Translations under genes and position numbers: made by a program
Part shown: positions 1 to 9,165 of the stretch, piece by piece
Numbering within the stretch: position 1 is the stretch's first letter
Layout of the letters: each line of letters begins with the position of its first letter
Assembly: GCA_029051735.1 (NCBI GenBank)
Contig: JAIDKZ010000016.1
Location: 1 to 33,679, forward strand
Length of the DNA: 33,679 bases
Direction: 5' to 3'
Source of the DNA: Anaeroplasmataceae bacterium
GTDB lineage: Bacteria; Bacillota_I; Bacilli_A; Acholeplasmatales; Anaeroplasmataceae
Notes under the pieces: generated by a model
The model's input: only the letters and a program-made list of their open reading frames with translations
Database searches by the model: none
Told to the model about the DNA's origin: nothing

Positions 1-8
1 GTTATATT

Positions 9-2159
9 ATGTTAGAACTTAAGAATGTTAGTAAGTACTATTCTAATAATGGAGTAGTTACTTTAGGCTTGAGAAATATAAATTTAAAATTTCAAGCTGG
101 AGAAATTGTTGCTATAACGGGTGATTCTGGTTCAGGAAAATCCACATTATTAAACGTTATTACAGGTGTAGATACTTATGAAGAAGGAGAAATTTATTTC
201 TATGGAAATGAAACTTCCTACTTTAATCAAAATGATATGGATAATTTTAGAAAGGACAATGTATCTTTTATCTTTCAAAATTATAATATTATTGATTCTT
301 ACACTGTATTAGAAAATGTAATGCTTCCTTTATTATTAGCAGGGAAAAATAATGAAGAAGCCAAAAAAATAGCGTTAGATATTATAGAACGCGTTGGTTT
401 AAAGAATCGATCAAGTCATAGGGGAACGAAACTATCAGGTGGAGAAAAGCAGCGCTGTGTTATTGCTAGAGCTTTGGCAAGTGATTCAAAGATTCTTGCG
501 TGTGATGAGCCTACTGGTAATTTGGATAGTAAAACTGGTGAAGAGATCATTCAATTAATAAAAGAAGTTGCAAAGGATAAGCTTGTTTTAATTGTTACAC
601 ATAATTATGCTCAAGTTAAGGATATTGTCACTCGTAAAATTAAAATTTCTGATGGTGAGGTTGTGGAAGATATTCATATAACTGAGCAAAATATTGAAAA
701 AGAGGTCACAAGTGAATATGAAAAACATAAACTAAAAAAGTCAGTTTATTTTAAAATTGCCTTACAAAACATATTTTCTACTCCTAAAAAATTGATATTT
801 ACTACATTGGTATTTATGGTCATATCTTTTATAACCTTGTTGCTTTCTTTAATGATGGTACAGGAATCTAAAGAATCAAATCAGTATGAAAATGATAATT
901 ATAAATTACAAGCAAAAGAACGGTTGATTGTTTATGATGCACATCATAACCATTTAGACATTGATGAGTTAGAAAAAGTAAAATATAATACCTTGAAATA
1001 TAATGCTTTTTATGAGGAAACTCCATTCACAGGTTATTTAGTAGAAAATAATAAACATTATTGGTCTACCTCTTTTTATTATACAGATACAAAAATAAAG
1101 TATAAAATCATTTCAGGACAAGATTGTAAGGAAGATCATGATATAGTGCTTGTTTATAATGAAGATTATTTTGATGCATTTGATTATAGTGAATCAATTC
1201 AATCTATAGGTCGTATGTTTTATTATAGAGATAATGAATTTATTGAAACACATGCATTAGGAAAGGTGGTTGGAATTGCCACTTCAAAAGAAGTTTCAGG
1301 ATGGTCTGCTTACATTCAAACTAAGCAGCAAATGCCACAAAGCTTTTTAAATTATCTTAATTTTATTAACGTTAAATTTGCTTATACCGTAGACAGAGAA
1401 CAGGTTATTTTCCATAGTAGTCATTATAGTGGGGAAAAGACATACATCAGTTGTCCTATTGAATTAAAGGATAAAGTTGAATTTTCTTTCCTATATGGTA
1501 ATATTTATAATGTAAATTTTCTTATCAATGGGTTTCCAATTGAAATTGTTTATGAGGATTATGAAAAAAATTTTGGACGACCAGTTTTGTACTGTGGAGT
1601 TGATTTTGAAGAACAGTGCATGATAGATTTTGGTGGAGTATATGAGGCAACAATTTATGCTTCTAGTAAGTCGCTAAGTGGATTGAAAAAACAATTAGAG
1701 GGAATGGGATTTAACGTTACGATTCCATCTAAAATAACAAAGAATAATTTTATTGATACTGCAGTATTGGTTGTTTTTGTTGCAATGATTATTATTTCCA
1801 TGATTTGCTTGTATTTTATATCATATGTTATTCTTTCAAGAGTATATGCATCTAAAAACAAAGATTATGGTGTTTTAAGAACTTTAGGAATGGTACAAAA
1901 GCAATTGGGTAGAATTGTTATTCTTGAGGTTATATTTATTGGAATTATAGCATCGATTTTATCTTTAATTTTATTTATTGTTCTATATAATACAACAAAG
2001 TACTTTCCAATGGGAAATTATATGGGCTTTGGTATTTTTCTATTCTACTTTGGATTAATGCTTTTGTTCTCATTCTTTATTGCAAAGAGATTTAATCGTC
2101 GATTATATAAATTTAGTGTCAATACTACTCTAAAAGGGGAGGTTGCAAGAAATGATTAA
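9..2159 (+). CDS. ABC transporter, fused ATP-binding domain and FtsX/MacB-like permease
   Basis: Walker A GDSGSGKST, signature LSGGEKQR, Walker B ILACDEPTGNLDS; one TM near residue 265, a large extracytoplasmic region, three C-terminal TMs (FtsX type). Confidence 0.93.
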   Translation: MLELKNVSKYYSNNGVVTLGLRNINLKFQAGEIVAITGDSGSGKSTLLNVITGVDTYEEGEIYFYGNETSYFNQNDMDNFRKDNVSFIFQNYNIIDSYTVLENVMLPLLLAGKNNEEAKKIALDIIERVGLKNRSSHRGTKLSGGEKQRCVIARALASDSKILACDEPTGNLDSKTGEEIIQLIKEVAKDKLVLIVTHNYAQVKDIVTRKIKISDGEVVEDIHITEQNIEKEVTSEYEKHKLKKSVYFKIALQNIFSTPKKLIFTTLVFMVISFITLLLSLMMVQESKESNQYENDNYKLQAKERLIVYDAHHNHLDIDELEKVKYNTLKYNAFYEETPFTGYLVENNKHYWSTSFYYTDTKIKYKIISGQDCKEDHDIVLVYNEDYFDAFDYSESIQSIGRMFYYRDNEFIETHALGKVVGIATSKEVSGWSAYIQTKQQMPQSFLNYLNFINVKFAYTVDREQVIFHSSHYSGEKTYISCPIELKDKVEFSFLYGNIYNVNFLINGFPIEIVYEDYEKNFGRPVLYCGVDFEEQCMIDFGGVYEATIYASSKSLSGLKKQLEGMGFNVTIPSKITKNNFIDTAVLVVFVAMIIISMICLYFISYVILSRVYASKNKDYGVLRTLGMVQKQLGRIVILEVIFIGIIASILSLILFIVLYNTTKYFPMGNYMGFGIFLFYFGLMLLFSFFIAKRFNRRLYKFSVNTTLKGEVARND

Positions 2160-4794
2160 GATTAAAAATTTGAATAAATATTATAATAAGAATAAAGAAA
2201 ATCAAATTCATGTAATTAATGATGTTACTCTAGAACTTCCAGATACTGGATTGATCTCTTTTTTAGGACCTTCAGGCTCTGGAAAAACTACCCTTTTAAA
2301 TGTTATTGGTGGATTAGATAAGGCTAAAGGAACAATCACATATAATGAATTAGAAATCAAAGATTATAAGATGAGGCAGATTGATAAATTTAGAAGTAAA
2401 GAAATAGGTTATGTTTTTCAAAACTATAATTTGCTTTTAGAAGAAACTGTTTATAGCAATTTGGCCATTGCTCTTGAAATGATTGGAATTTATGATGCAG
2501 AAGAACAAGAAAAGCGTATTGAATATACATTAAAAGCGGTTGGAATGTATAAATATAGAAAGAAAAGAGCATATGCTTTATCTGGTGGTCAGCAACAAAG
2601 AGTTAGTATAGCTAGAGCGTTAATTAAAAAAACTAAAATCATTATAGCTGATGAACCTACTGGAAATTTAGATAGTGAAAATACGATAGAGGTTATGAAT
2701 ATTTTGAAAAAAATTTCAAAAAGCTCTTTAGTACTATTGGTTACACATAATGAGGATGTGGCAAATTTTTATTCTGACCAAGTTATAAAATTACAGGATG
2801 GTTGCATAAAAGAACAATATGCTGGTGGAGAAAATTTTTCTTTAAACACAGAACAAAATAATACAATTTATTTAAAAGATTTAAATTTAGAAGAACAAAA
2901 TGGTGATTTGCTTAATATTAAATATTATTCAGTTAATGAGCCTAAATCTATTGATTTGCAAATCGTTGAAAAAAATGGCACATATTATATATCAAGTTCT
3001 GTTAAGCTTAAATTAGCAGAAGACACAAACGTTAGATTAATAGATGATCATTATCAAGCTTTAAACCATGAGGATGTGGCACAATTTGAATATGATACTT
3101 CATGGTATCATGATTCAAATAAAAATAGAAATAGTTTTAAAAGGTTTTTAGGATATCTAGCAAAGAGCTTTAATAAAATCCGTTTTGCTAAAAGAAGAAC
3201 AAAATTCTTATTTACTTGCTTTGTTGTTATAGGCATATTATTGGCTGTTTGTATGATTAGTTTTTCAAATTATATTATTGCAGATGATTCTTATATCAAT
3301 GCAGATAAAAATTATGATGTCATTACAAATGATAAATACTTATCTACCTATGAACTAAACAACAAATATTATGATTTGATAGATGAAGGTTCAATAGGTG
3401 ATCTTGTTCAACCAATAAACATGCAGGGGTCTATCAATTACAAATATAACTTTTCTGAATCTTTAAGTTATTCTGTTGATTTTTTCACCATTGCATATCC
3501 ATCTGAGCCTACTTTCCAATTGCTTGCTGGAAAAGAACCTTTAAAAGGTGAACTTGTCATTAGTAAAAAAATTGCAGATGATTTCATTAAGGCTAATTAT
3601 GATGTTTATAAATCTTATGATGATGTCATTGGTTTAAAAATTAATGGATATTCACAAATTTCTTATGATTATGATATGAATTTTACAATTTGTGGTGTTT
3701 GTGATAATCCTTACATCATGGGATATATAAATGATGAAGAATATATTGACCTTTACATTTTGGAGCAGGGAGAATATATAGATGATAAAATGGATTATTT
3801 TGCAAGAAGTTATGATATAGAATCCAAGTTAAACACCTATGAAATAGTTGCTGGTAGAGATATCCAAAAATCAGTGAATAAAGAGATGTTAATTGCTAGC
3901 ACTTTATCTGATTCAGAAAAATATATAGGAGCGAATAGAATAATTAATAATGAAAAATATACAATTGTTGGAACATTTGTTTTTAAGGATTATGAAACAA
4001 CTGAGTCTTCTTATATTTGTGATATAGACACTTCAAATACAATTAGACTTTTGGTTTGTTGTAACTTATATACAAACTATCAGCTTGTAGAAGGTAAAGA
4101 TATTGAAAGTAGTAGAGACTGTTTGGTTTCCATATATTCAAATTATAATATAGGAGATAAGATTGGTAATTTGGTTGTTGTTGGCAAATATTATTCTGAT
4201 GGGGTAACGATAGGCAAAAACATCATTGCATCGAAAGAGGCTTTGCAAATAGAGAATCAAGTGTATTATAGTTTCTTTTGGTTTAGGACGATCAATAAAC
4301 AAAACGTGCAAAATATATTACCAACTGAATTTTACTTGACAAATGTATATGACTATTATTATACTCCGATTCAAGAAGATAATCAGTTATCATTACTGAT
4401 TTTTGGAATTCTTTCATTAGCTTTATTGGTTACAATTTCTATTTTCATCTATTTTATTATGCGAAGTAGAATGATTGCAGATATTTATCCAATTGGAGTG
4501 TATCGGAGTTTAGGAGCTTCAAAAGGAAGATTATATAAGCAATTTATTTCAGATATTTTTATTACAATTACTATGACCTCATTATTAGGATATGTAATTA
4601 CTGCAGTGGTTTATCAAATGATTGCAAACGGGGTAAACTCTATGTTGAATGTAAATGTTTTTAAATCTAATATTTTATTTACTTTATTAGGCATTTTGGT
4701 TTTATATGTACTAAATTTCTTTTTTGGACTACTACCTATCAAGTTGTTACTCCATAAAACTCCAGCAGAAATTATTTCTAAATATGATATTTAA
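2152..4794 (+). CDS. ABC transporter, fused ATP-binding domain and FtsX-like permease (second of tandem pair)
   Basis: GPSGSGKTT, LSGGQQQR, IIADEPTGNLDS; C-terminal FtsX TMs. AGGGGAGG RBS fits ATG at 2152 better than the TTG at 2143. Confidence 0.93.
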   Translation: MIKIKNLNKYYNKNKENQIHVINDVTLELPDTGLISFLGPSGSGKTTLLNVIGGLDKAKGTITYNELEIKDYKMRQIDKFRSKEIGYVFQNYNLLLEETVYSNLAIALEMIGIYDAEEQEKRIEYTLKAVGMYKYRKKRAYALSGGQQQRVSIARALIKKTKIIIADEPTGNLDSENTIEVMNILKKISKSSLVLLVTHNEDVANFYSDQVIKLQDGCIKEQYAGGENFSLNTEQNNTIYLKDLNLEEQNGDLLNIKYYSVNEPKSIDLQIVEKNGTYYISSSVKLKLAEDTNVRLIDDHYQALNHEDVAQFEYDTSWYHDSNKNRNSFKRFLGYLAKSFNKIRFAKRRTKFLFTCFVVIGILLAVCMISFSNYIIADDSYINADKNYDVITNDKYLSTYELNNKYYDLIDEGSIGDLVQPINMQGSINYKYNFSESLSYSVDFFTIAYPSEPTFQLLAGKEPLKGELVISKKIADDFIKANYDVYKSYDDVIGLKINGYSQISYDYDMNFTICGVCDNPYIMGYINDEEYIDLYILEQGEYIDDKMDYFARSYDIESKLNTYEIVAGRDIQKSVNKEMLIASTLSDSEKYIGANRIINNEKYTIVGTFVFKDYETTESSYICDIDTSNTIRLLVCCNLYTNYQLVEGKDIESSRDCLVSIYSNYNIGDKIGNLVVVGKYYSDGVTIGKNIIASKEALQIENQVYYSFFWFRTINKQNVQNILPTEFYLTNVYDYYYTPIQEDNQLSLLIFGILSLALLVTISIFIYFIMRSRMIADIYPIGVYRSLGASKGRLYKQFISDIFITITMTSLLGYVITAVVYQMIANGVNSMLNVNVFKSNILFTLLGILVLYVLNFFFGLLPIKLLLHKTPAEIISKYDI

Positions 4795-4796
4795 AT

Positions 4797-4826
4797 GAAA
4801 AGGCATCTTTAAAAGGTGCTTTTTCA
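4797..4826 (+). terminator. Rho-independent terminator after the ABC pair
   Basis: Imperfect stem GAAAAGGCATCTTT / AAAGGTGCTTTTTC, followed by T-rich sequence. Confidence 0.65.
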
Positions 4827-4906
4827 TTTGCTGTATACTAGATTATTTTTTAAAAATAGTTTATAATAAATAAGTGTTTTTAAGTATATAAATGCGGAGG
4901 TTTTTT

Positions 4907-6247
4907 ATGATTGAAAATATTTGCGCTCCTGCAACACCATATGGTTCTTCCGCAATAGGAATTATACGGTGCAGTGGACCTGAAGCCATTCAACTTGTCA
5001 ATACGATTTTTAAAGGGCATGATTTGACTAAGGTAGCTTCTCATACCATTCACTATGGTTTCATTATGGATCAAAATGAGGTTTTGGATGAGGTTTTATG
5101 TAATGTTTATTTAGAACCAACCTCTTTTGATGGGGAAAATATGGTGGAGATTAACTGCCATGGTGGAACATATGTTATGCAAAGGATATTGAATTTACTT
5201 TTGAAAAATGGATTTCGCATGGCAGAACATGGTGAATTTTCTAAACGAGCATTTTTAAATAAAAAGTTAGATTTAACTCAGGCTGAAGCAATTATGGACA
5301 TTATAGCCGCTTCAAATTCTATAGCACTTCGGTCAAGCCAAAACTCTTTACGAAATTCTACTTCTCATTTGATTCGTAAGTTTCGGGAAAAACTATTAGA
5401 TATATTAGCTAAAATAGAAGTGAATATTGATTATCCAGAATATGAGGATAGTGTTGAGGTTACCAAAGAGTATTTAGAACCAGTATTAAAAGAAGTTTGT
5501 GAAGAACTTTCAGAGATTTTAAAAACATCAGAGATTTCTAAACTTGCAATTCATGGAATTAAGACAGCGATTGTAGGTAAACCTAATGTTGGCAAGTCTA
5601 GTTTACTTAATTTATTACTTGATGAAGAAAAAGCGATTGTTACAGACATTCCAGGGACAACAAGAGATCTAGTAGAGGGGTCTTTAAATTTGGGCAATAT
5701 GACTTTGCATTTGATAGATACTGCAGGAATTCGAGAAAGTGAAGATACTGTAGAACGCATTGGAATAGAACGTAGTAATCAAGTGATTGAATCAGCTGAT
5801 TTAGTACTTTTGGTTTTAGATGTATCTAAAACGCTAGATGATGTGGATCAACAATTAATGGATTTAACAAAAAACAAAAAAAGAATTATTGTTGCAAATA
5901 AATCAGATCAAAATGTCTTATGGAATATTGAGAATATGGTGCTTTTTTCTTGTGAAAATAAAACAGGAATAGAAGAACTTGCAAATCAAATTCAAAGAGT
6001 TACACAAATAGAAGAATTAAATATTGATGAAGGTAAATATTTATCTAATGCAAGACAAACAGATTTAATGTCAAGAGCAAATCAATCTTTACATCAAGCA
6101 TGGAAAGCTTGTGAAATGGGGATGGATATTGATTTGGTGGAAATTGATATTAAACAGGCCTTTGAGGATTTAGGGGCAATTACTGGAGATGCCATTCCAG
6201 ATGAACTTATTACAGCATTGTTTACAAAATTTTGTTTAGGGAAATAA
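4907..6247 (+). CDS. mnmE: tRNA modification GTPase MnmE (TrmE)
   Basis: IENICAPATPYGSSAIGIIRCSG N-terminus, GKPNVGKSSLLN, DIPGTTRD, C-terminal FTKFCLGK. GGAGG RBS supports ATG 4907 rather than 4892. Confidence 0.97.
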   Translation: MIENICAPATPYGSSAIGIIRCSGPEAIQLVNTIFKGHDLTKVASHTIHYGFIMDQNEVLDEVLCNVYLEPTSFDGENMVEINCHGGTYVMQRILNLLLKNGFRMAEHGEFSKRAFLNKKLDLTQAEAIMDIIAASNSIALRSSQNSLRNSTSHLIRKFREKLLDILAKIEVNIDYPEYEDSVEVTKEYLEPVLKEVCEELSEILKTSEISKLAIHGIKTAIVGKPNVGKSSLLNLLLDEEKAIVTDIPGTTRDLVEGSLNLGNMTLHLIDTAGIRESEDTVERIGIERSNQVIESADLVLLVLDVSKTLDDVDQQLMDLTKNKKRIIVANKSDQNVLWNIENMVLFSCENKTGIEELANQIQRVTQIEELNIDEGKYLSNARQTDLMSRANQSLHQAWKACEMGMDIDLVEIDIKQAFEDLGAITGDAIPDELITALFTKFCLGK

Positions 6248-6256
6248 TGGATTTTT

Positions 6257-6274
6257 TATACTAAGTTTAGTATA
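6257..6274. promoter_or_regulatory. Inverted repeat overlapping the purA -10
   Basis: TATACTAA-GT-TTAGTATA; overlaps TATAAT at 6271-6276. Confidence 0.4.
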
Positions 6275-6305
6275 ATGAAATTGTTGATTTATGGAGGAAG
6301 ATAGG

Positions 6306-7586
6306 ATGAAAACATTGGTTATTGTAGGCTCACAGTGGGGAGACGAAGGAAAAGGAAAAGTGACAGATTTTTTGGCTCAAAAAGCAGATGTTGTTGTAAG
6401 AAGCCAAGGTGGGAATAATGCTGGACATACAATTCTTTTTAATGGGCAAAAATTTGCATTACGAAGTATTCCTTCTGGAATATTTAATCCTAGAATTAAA
6501 AATATTATGGCTAATGGAATGGTGATTCATCCTAAACAAATGTTAGAAGAATTGCATGGCTTAGAGGAACGTGGAATTACAAAGTATCAATTGTTTATAT
6601 CCAATCGAGCTCATATAGTGCTTCCATATCATGAGGCATTAGATGGAGCATTTGAGCAATTTAAGAAGGATAAAAAGATTGGTACGACAAAACGTGGTAT
6701 AGGACCAGCCTATGCTGATAAGGCAAATCGCATTGGTATTCGAATAGCAGATTTCATTGAACCATGTGTTTTTAAAGAGGTTCTAAAACAAACGTTAGAA
6801 ATTAAAAACATGGAACTAAAAATGTTAGGGTTAGAACAATTTGATTTTGATTGTATTTATAATGAATATTTGGAATATGCTTCAGAAATTAAAAAATATG
6901 TCTGTGATACTTCTTTACTATTAGAAGAGGAAATCAATAAGGAATCTAAAATTTTATTTGAAGGTGCACAAGGCGTTATGCTATGTTTAGATCATGGAAC
7001 TTATCCATATGTGACGTCGTCTTCTCCAACAGGAGCTTCTGTTCCTGTGAACAGTGGAATTGCTCCAAGATATATTCAGGATGTTTTGGGTATTTGTAAA
7101 GCTTATACAACGCGTGTAGGAGAAGGACCTTTCCCTACAGAAATTGATGGAGATATTGCTACTTATATTCGAGAAAAAGGGCATGAATATGGTACAGTTA
7201 CAAAGCGTCCTAGACGAGTAGGGTATTTAGATTGTGTCGTTTTGAATCATGCGAGAAGAGTTGCAGGTATAAATCATATGGCATTGATGCTATTTGATGT
7301 ACTTTCTGGAATTGAAAATCTTAAAATATGTTATGCATATGAACTGGATGGTAAAATAATTCATTCTGTCCCTGCATCTGAATATGAATATTCTAGAGTG
7401 AAACCAATCTATCTAGAGATGCCAGGATGGCAAGAGGATATATCCAATGTACGTTCTTTTGAAGACCTTCCTGTAAATGCCCAAAATTATTTGAAAAAAA
7501 TAGAGGAATTAACTCATATAAAAATTTCTTTATTTTCTGTAGGACCTGATCGCAACCAAACAATTGTGTTAGAAGAACTATTATAA
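6306..7586 (+). CDS. purA: Adenylosuccinate synthetase
   Basis: VGSQWGDEGKGKVTD N-terminus, GNNAGHT, TTKRGIGPAYADK. ATGGAGGAAGATAGGATG: RBS supports ATG 6306. Confidence 0.98.
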   Translation: MKTLVIVGSQWGDEGKGKVTDFLAQKADVVVRSQGGNNAGHTILFNGQKFALRSIPSGIFNPRIKNIMANGMVIHPKQMLEELHGLEERGITKYQLFISNRAHIVLPYHEALDGAFEQFKKDKKIGTTKRGIGPAYADKANRIGIRIADFIEPCVFKEVLKQTLEIKNMELKMLGLEQFDFDCIYNEYLEYASEIKKYVCDTSLLLEEEINKESKILFEGAQGVMLCLDHGTYPYVTSSSPTGASVPVNSGIAPRYIQDVLGICKAYTTRVGEGPFPTEIDGDIATYIREKGHEYGTVTKRPRRVGYLDCVVLNHARRVAGINHMALMLFDVLSGIENLKICYAYELDGKIIHSVPASEYEYSRVKPIYLEMPGWQEDISNVRSFEDLPVNAQNYLKKIEELTHIKISLFSVGPDRNQTIVLEELL

Positions 7587-8023
7587 TGAAACAGAAATTA
7601 TTAATATCTGCATGTTTATGTGGAAAAAATACAAAATACAATGGCAAAAACAATAAAATACCTAATTTAGAAGTGTTAGAAAATTTTTATGATCTTATTC
7701 TAGTGTGCCCAGAAGTGATGGGGGGACTATCCACACCTAGAGATCCTAGTGAAATCAAAGGGGATTTGGTTCTTTCAAATCGTGGAAAAAATGTTACAGA
7801 GTACTTTAAGAGTGGTGCATATCAAACGTTGGAAATTGCTTTAAAATATAACGTTGAAATTGCTTTACTCAAAGAATCTTCCCCTTCCTGTGGGGTTCAT
7901 ACAATATATGATGGTAGTTTTACGGGAAAAAAGATTGCTGGAATGGGAATTACTGCTGAATTGTTAAGAAACAATGGAATAAAAGTTTATTCTGAAGATG
8001 AAATTGATATTTTGTTACATTAA
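7586..8023 (+). CDS. DUF523 family protein
   Basis: KLLISACLCGKNTKYNGKNN and CPEVMGGLSTPRDPSEI are family-typical; KESSPSCG. Confidence 0.9.
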   Translation: MKQKLLISACLCGKNTKYNGKNNKIPNLEVLENFYDLILVCPEVMGGLSTPRDPSEIKGDLVLSNRGKNVTEYFKSGAYQTLEIALKYNVEIALLKESSPSCGVHTIYDGSFTGKKIAGMGITAELLRNNGIKVYSEDEIDILLH

Positions 8024-8037
8024 AATAAGAATAAGTG

Positions 8038-8078
8038 AGCCTATTTTCTTGTTAGAATCAAGAAAATAGGCTTTTTTT
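8038..8078 (+). terminator. Rho-independent terminator after the DUF523 gene
   Basis: AGCCTATTTTCTTG-ttagaat-CAAGAAAATAGGCT followed by T run. Confidence 0.92.
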
Positions 8079-8096
8079 CACTAAAAAAATAAAAAA

Positions 8097-8123
8097 ATTG
8101 CACTCTAGTGTTGACATTGCCAA
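8097..8123. promoter_or_regulatory. Degenerate CIRCE-like (HrcA) operator overlapping the -35
   Basis: ATTGCACTC-N9-CATTGCCAA versus CIRCE TTAGCACTC-N9-GAGTGCTAA: 7/9 and 6/9 half-site matches with exact N9 spacing. Confidence 0.5.
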
Positions 8124-8138
8124 AAAACGTGGTATACT
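8111..8138 (+). promoter_or_regulatory. Sigma-A type promoter of the hsp20 pair
   Basis: TTGACA (8111-8116), 16-bp spacer, TATACT (8133-8138). Confidence 0.85.
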
Positions 8139-8148
8139 ATAATTGTAA

Positions 8149-8175
8149 TTGGCAAACACACATATTGAGTGCCAA
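8149..8175. promoter_or_regulatory. CIRCE-like (HrcA) operator downstream of the -10
   Basis: TTGGCAAAC-N9-GAGTGCCAA: right half 8/9 to CIRCE, left half 6/9, exact 9-9-9 architecture. Confidence 0.72.
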
Positions 8176-8195
8176 AACAGAAAGGAAGAATAATT

Positions 8196-8573
8196 ATGGA
8201 TTTTATTAATAGTGTATTTAACGAATTGAATAATATGTTTTATGGACAGGGAGGATACAAAAGTTTTCCTTTAGATTTAGTAGAAATTAAAGATGGGTTT
8301 ACTGTAATTGCAGAATTACCTGGAGTGAACAAAGAAGATATTCAAATGAGTTTTGAAGATGGTATTTTAACAATTGAAGCAGATCGTAAAAAAGATGCAG
8401 ATGCTAAGTATTTAATTAATGAGAGAGATGTAATGCATTTAAAACGTTCTATTAATTTTGGAGATATTCATGAAGATACAATTTCTGCAAAATTGGAAAA
8501 TGGATTGCTTACAGTTACAATTATGACAAAAGTTCCAGAGGAAAAGCCAAAAAGAAGTATAAGTATTGAATAA
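8196..8573 (+). CDS. Hsp20/alpha-crystallin family small heat shock protein
   Basis: VIAELPGVNKEDIQMSFEDGILTIEADR and AKLENGLLTVTI core motifs. RBS AAAGGAAG before ATG 8196; the upstream GTG at 8169 lies inside the operator. Confidence 0.95.
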   Translation: MDFINSVFNELNNMFYGQGGYKSFPLDLVEIKDGFTVIAELPGVNKEDIQMSFEDGILTIEADRKKDADAKYLINERDVMHLKRSINFGDIHEDTISAKLENGLLTVTIMTKVPEEKPKRSISIE

Positions 8574-8613
8574 GGTTTATAATTTACGCATACAATAGAA
8601 ATGGAGTGAATGA

Positions 8614-9024
8614 ATGATGTATTTTATTAAGAAGAACAATGATGAGAAAAAAGGAAACTTTGTAGATGAATTTCAGAATTTCTTTGCTGATTCTTTCTTT
8701 TCAAACAAGGCTTTAAAAACAGATATTATTGAAAATGATAAGGATTATGTTTTAAAAGTAGATTTACCAGGTGTAGATAAAAAGAATGTATCTTTAGATT
8801 TTAATAATCAATATTTGACTTTATCCGTTAATCAAGAAGAAGAGCAAGAGGATAAAAACCAAAAGTATATTCGTAAGGAAAGAAGTCGCTTTTCTTATTC
8901 TAGAAGTTATTATTTAGATAAAGCGGATGAGGAAAAAATTAAGGCAAAGCTAGATAATGGAATTTTAACAATAACCATTGGAAAATCTGATGAAGAAATT
9001 AAGAAATCTATTACAATTGATTAA
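8614..9024 (+). CDS. Hsp20/alpha-crystallin family small heat shock protein (second copy)
   Basis: VLKVDLPGVDKKNVSLDFNNQYLTLSV and AKLDNGILTITI. Confidence 0.95.
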   Translation: MMYFIKKNNDEKKGNFVDEFQNFFADSFFSNKALKTDIIENDKDYVLKVDLPGVDKKNVSLDFNNQYLTLSVNQEEEQEDKNQKYIRKERSRFSYSRSYYLDKADEEKIKAKLDNGILTITIGKSDEEIKKSITID

Positions 9025-9033
9025 CTTTTAAGT

Positions 9034-9061
9034 AAGAGCTAAGAAATTAGCTCTTTTTTTT
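9034..9061 (+). terminator. Rho-independent terminator of the hsp20 operon
   Basis: AAGAGCTAA-gaaa-TTAGCTCTT plus T run. Confidence 0.93.
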
Positions 9062-9165
9062 GCTTAAATCTAAAGATTAGACTTTCTTTTTTCTGGTTAT
9101 GTGGTATTTATATTTTATTCTTAAAATAGTATAATAAAAGAAAATTCAAATTTGGAGGATGGATT

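Noticed and set aside
7393-7653. Minus-strand 86-aa ORF antisense to purA/DUF523, and the other short antisense ORFs in the track (e.g. 1655-1861, 20037-20282, 20725-21009, 29399-29668, 31196-31510)
   Set aside because: Low-complexity translations lying antisense to well-supported genes, without family motifs.
8169-8195. N-terminal extension MPKQKGRII of the first Hsp20 from the ORF track
   Set aside because: The GTG start lies inside the CIRCE-like operator and has no RBS; ATG 8196 has a good RBS.
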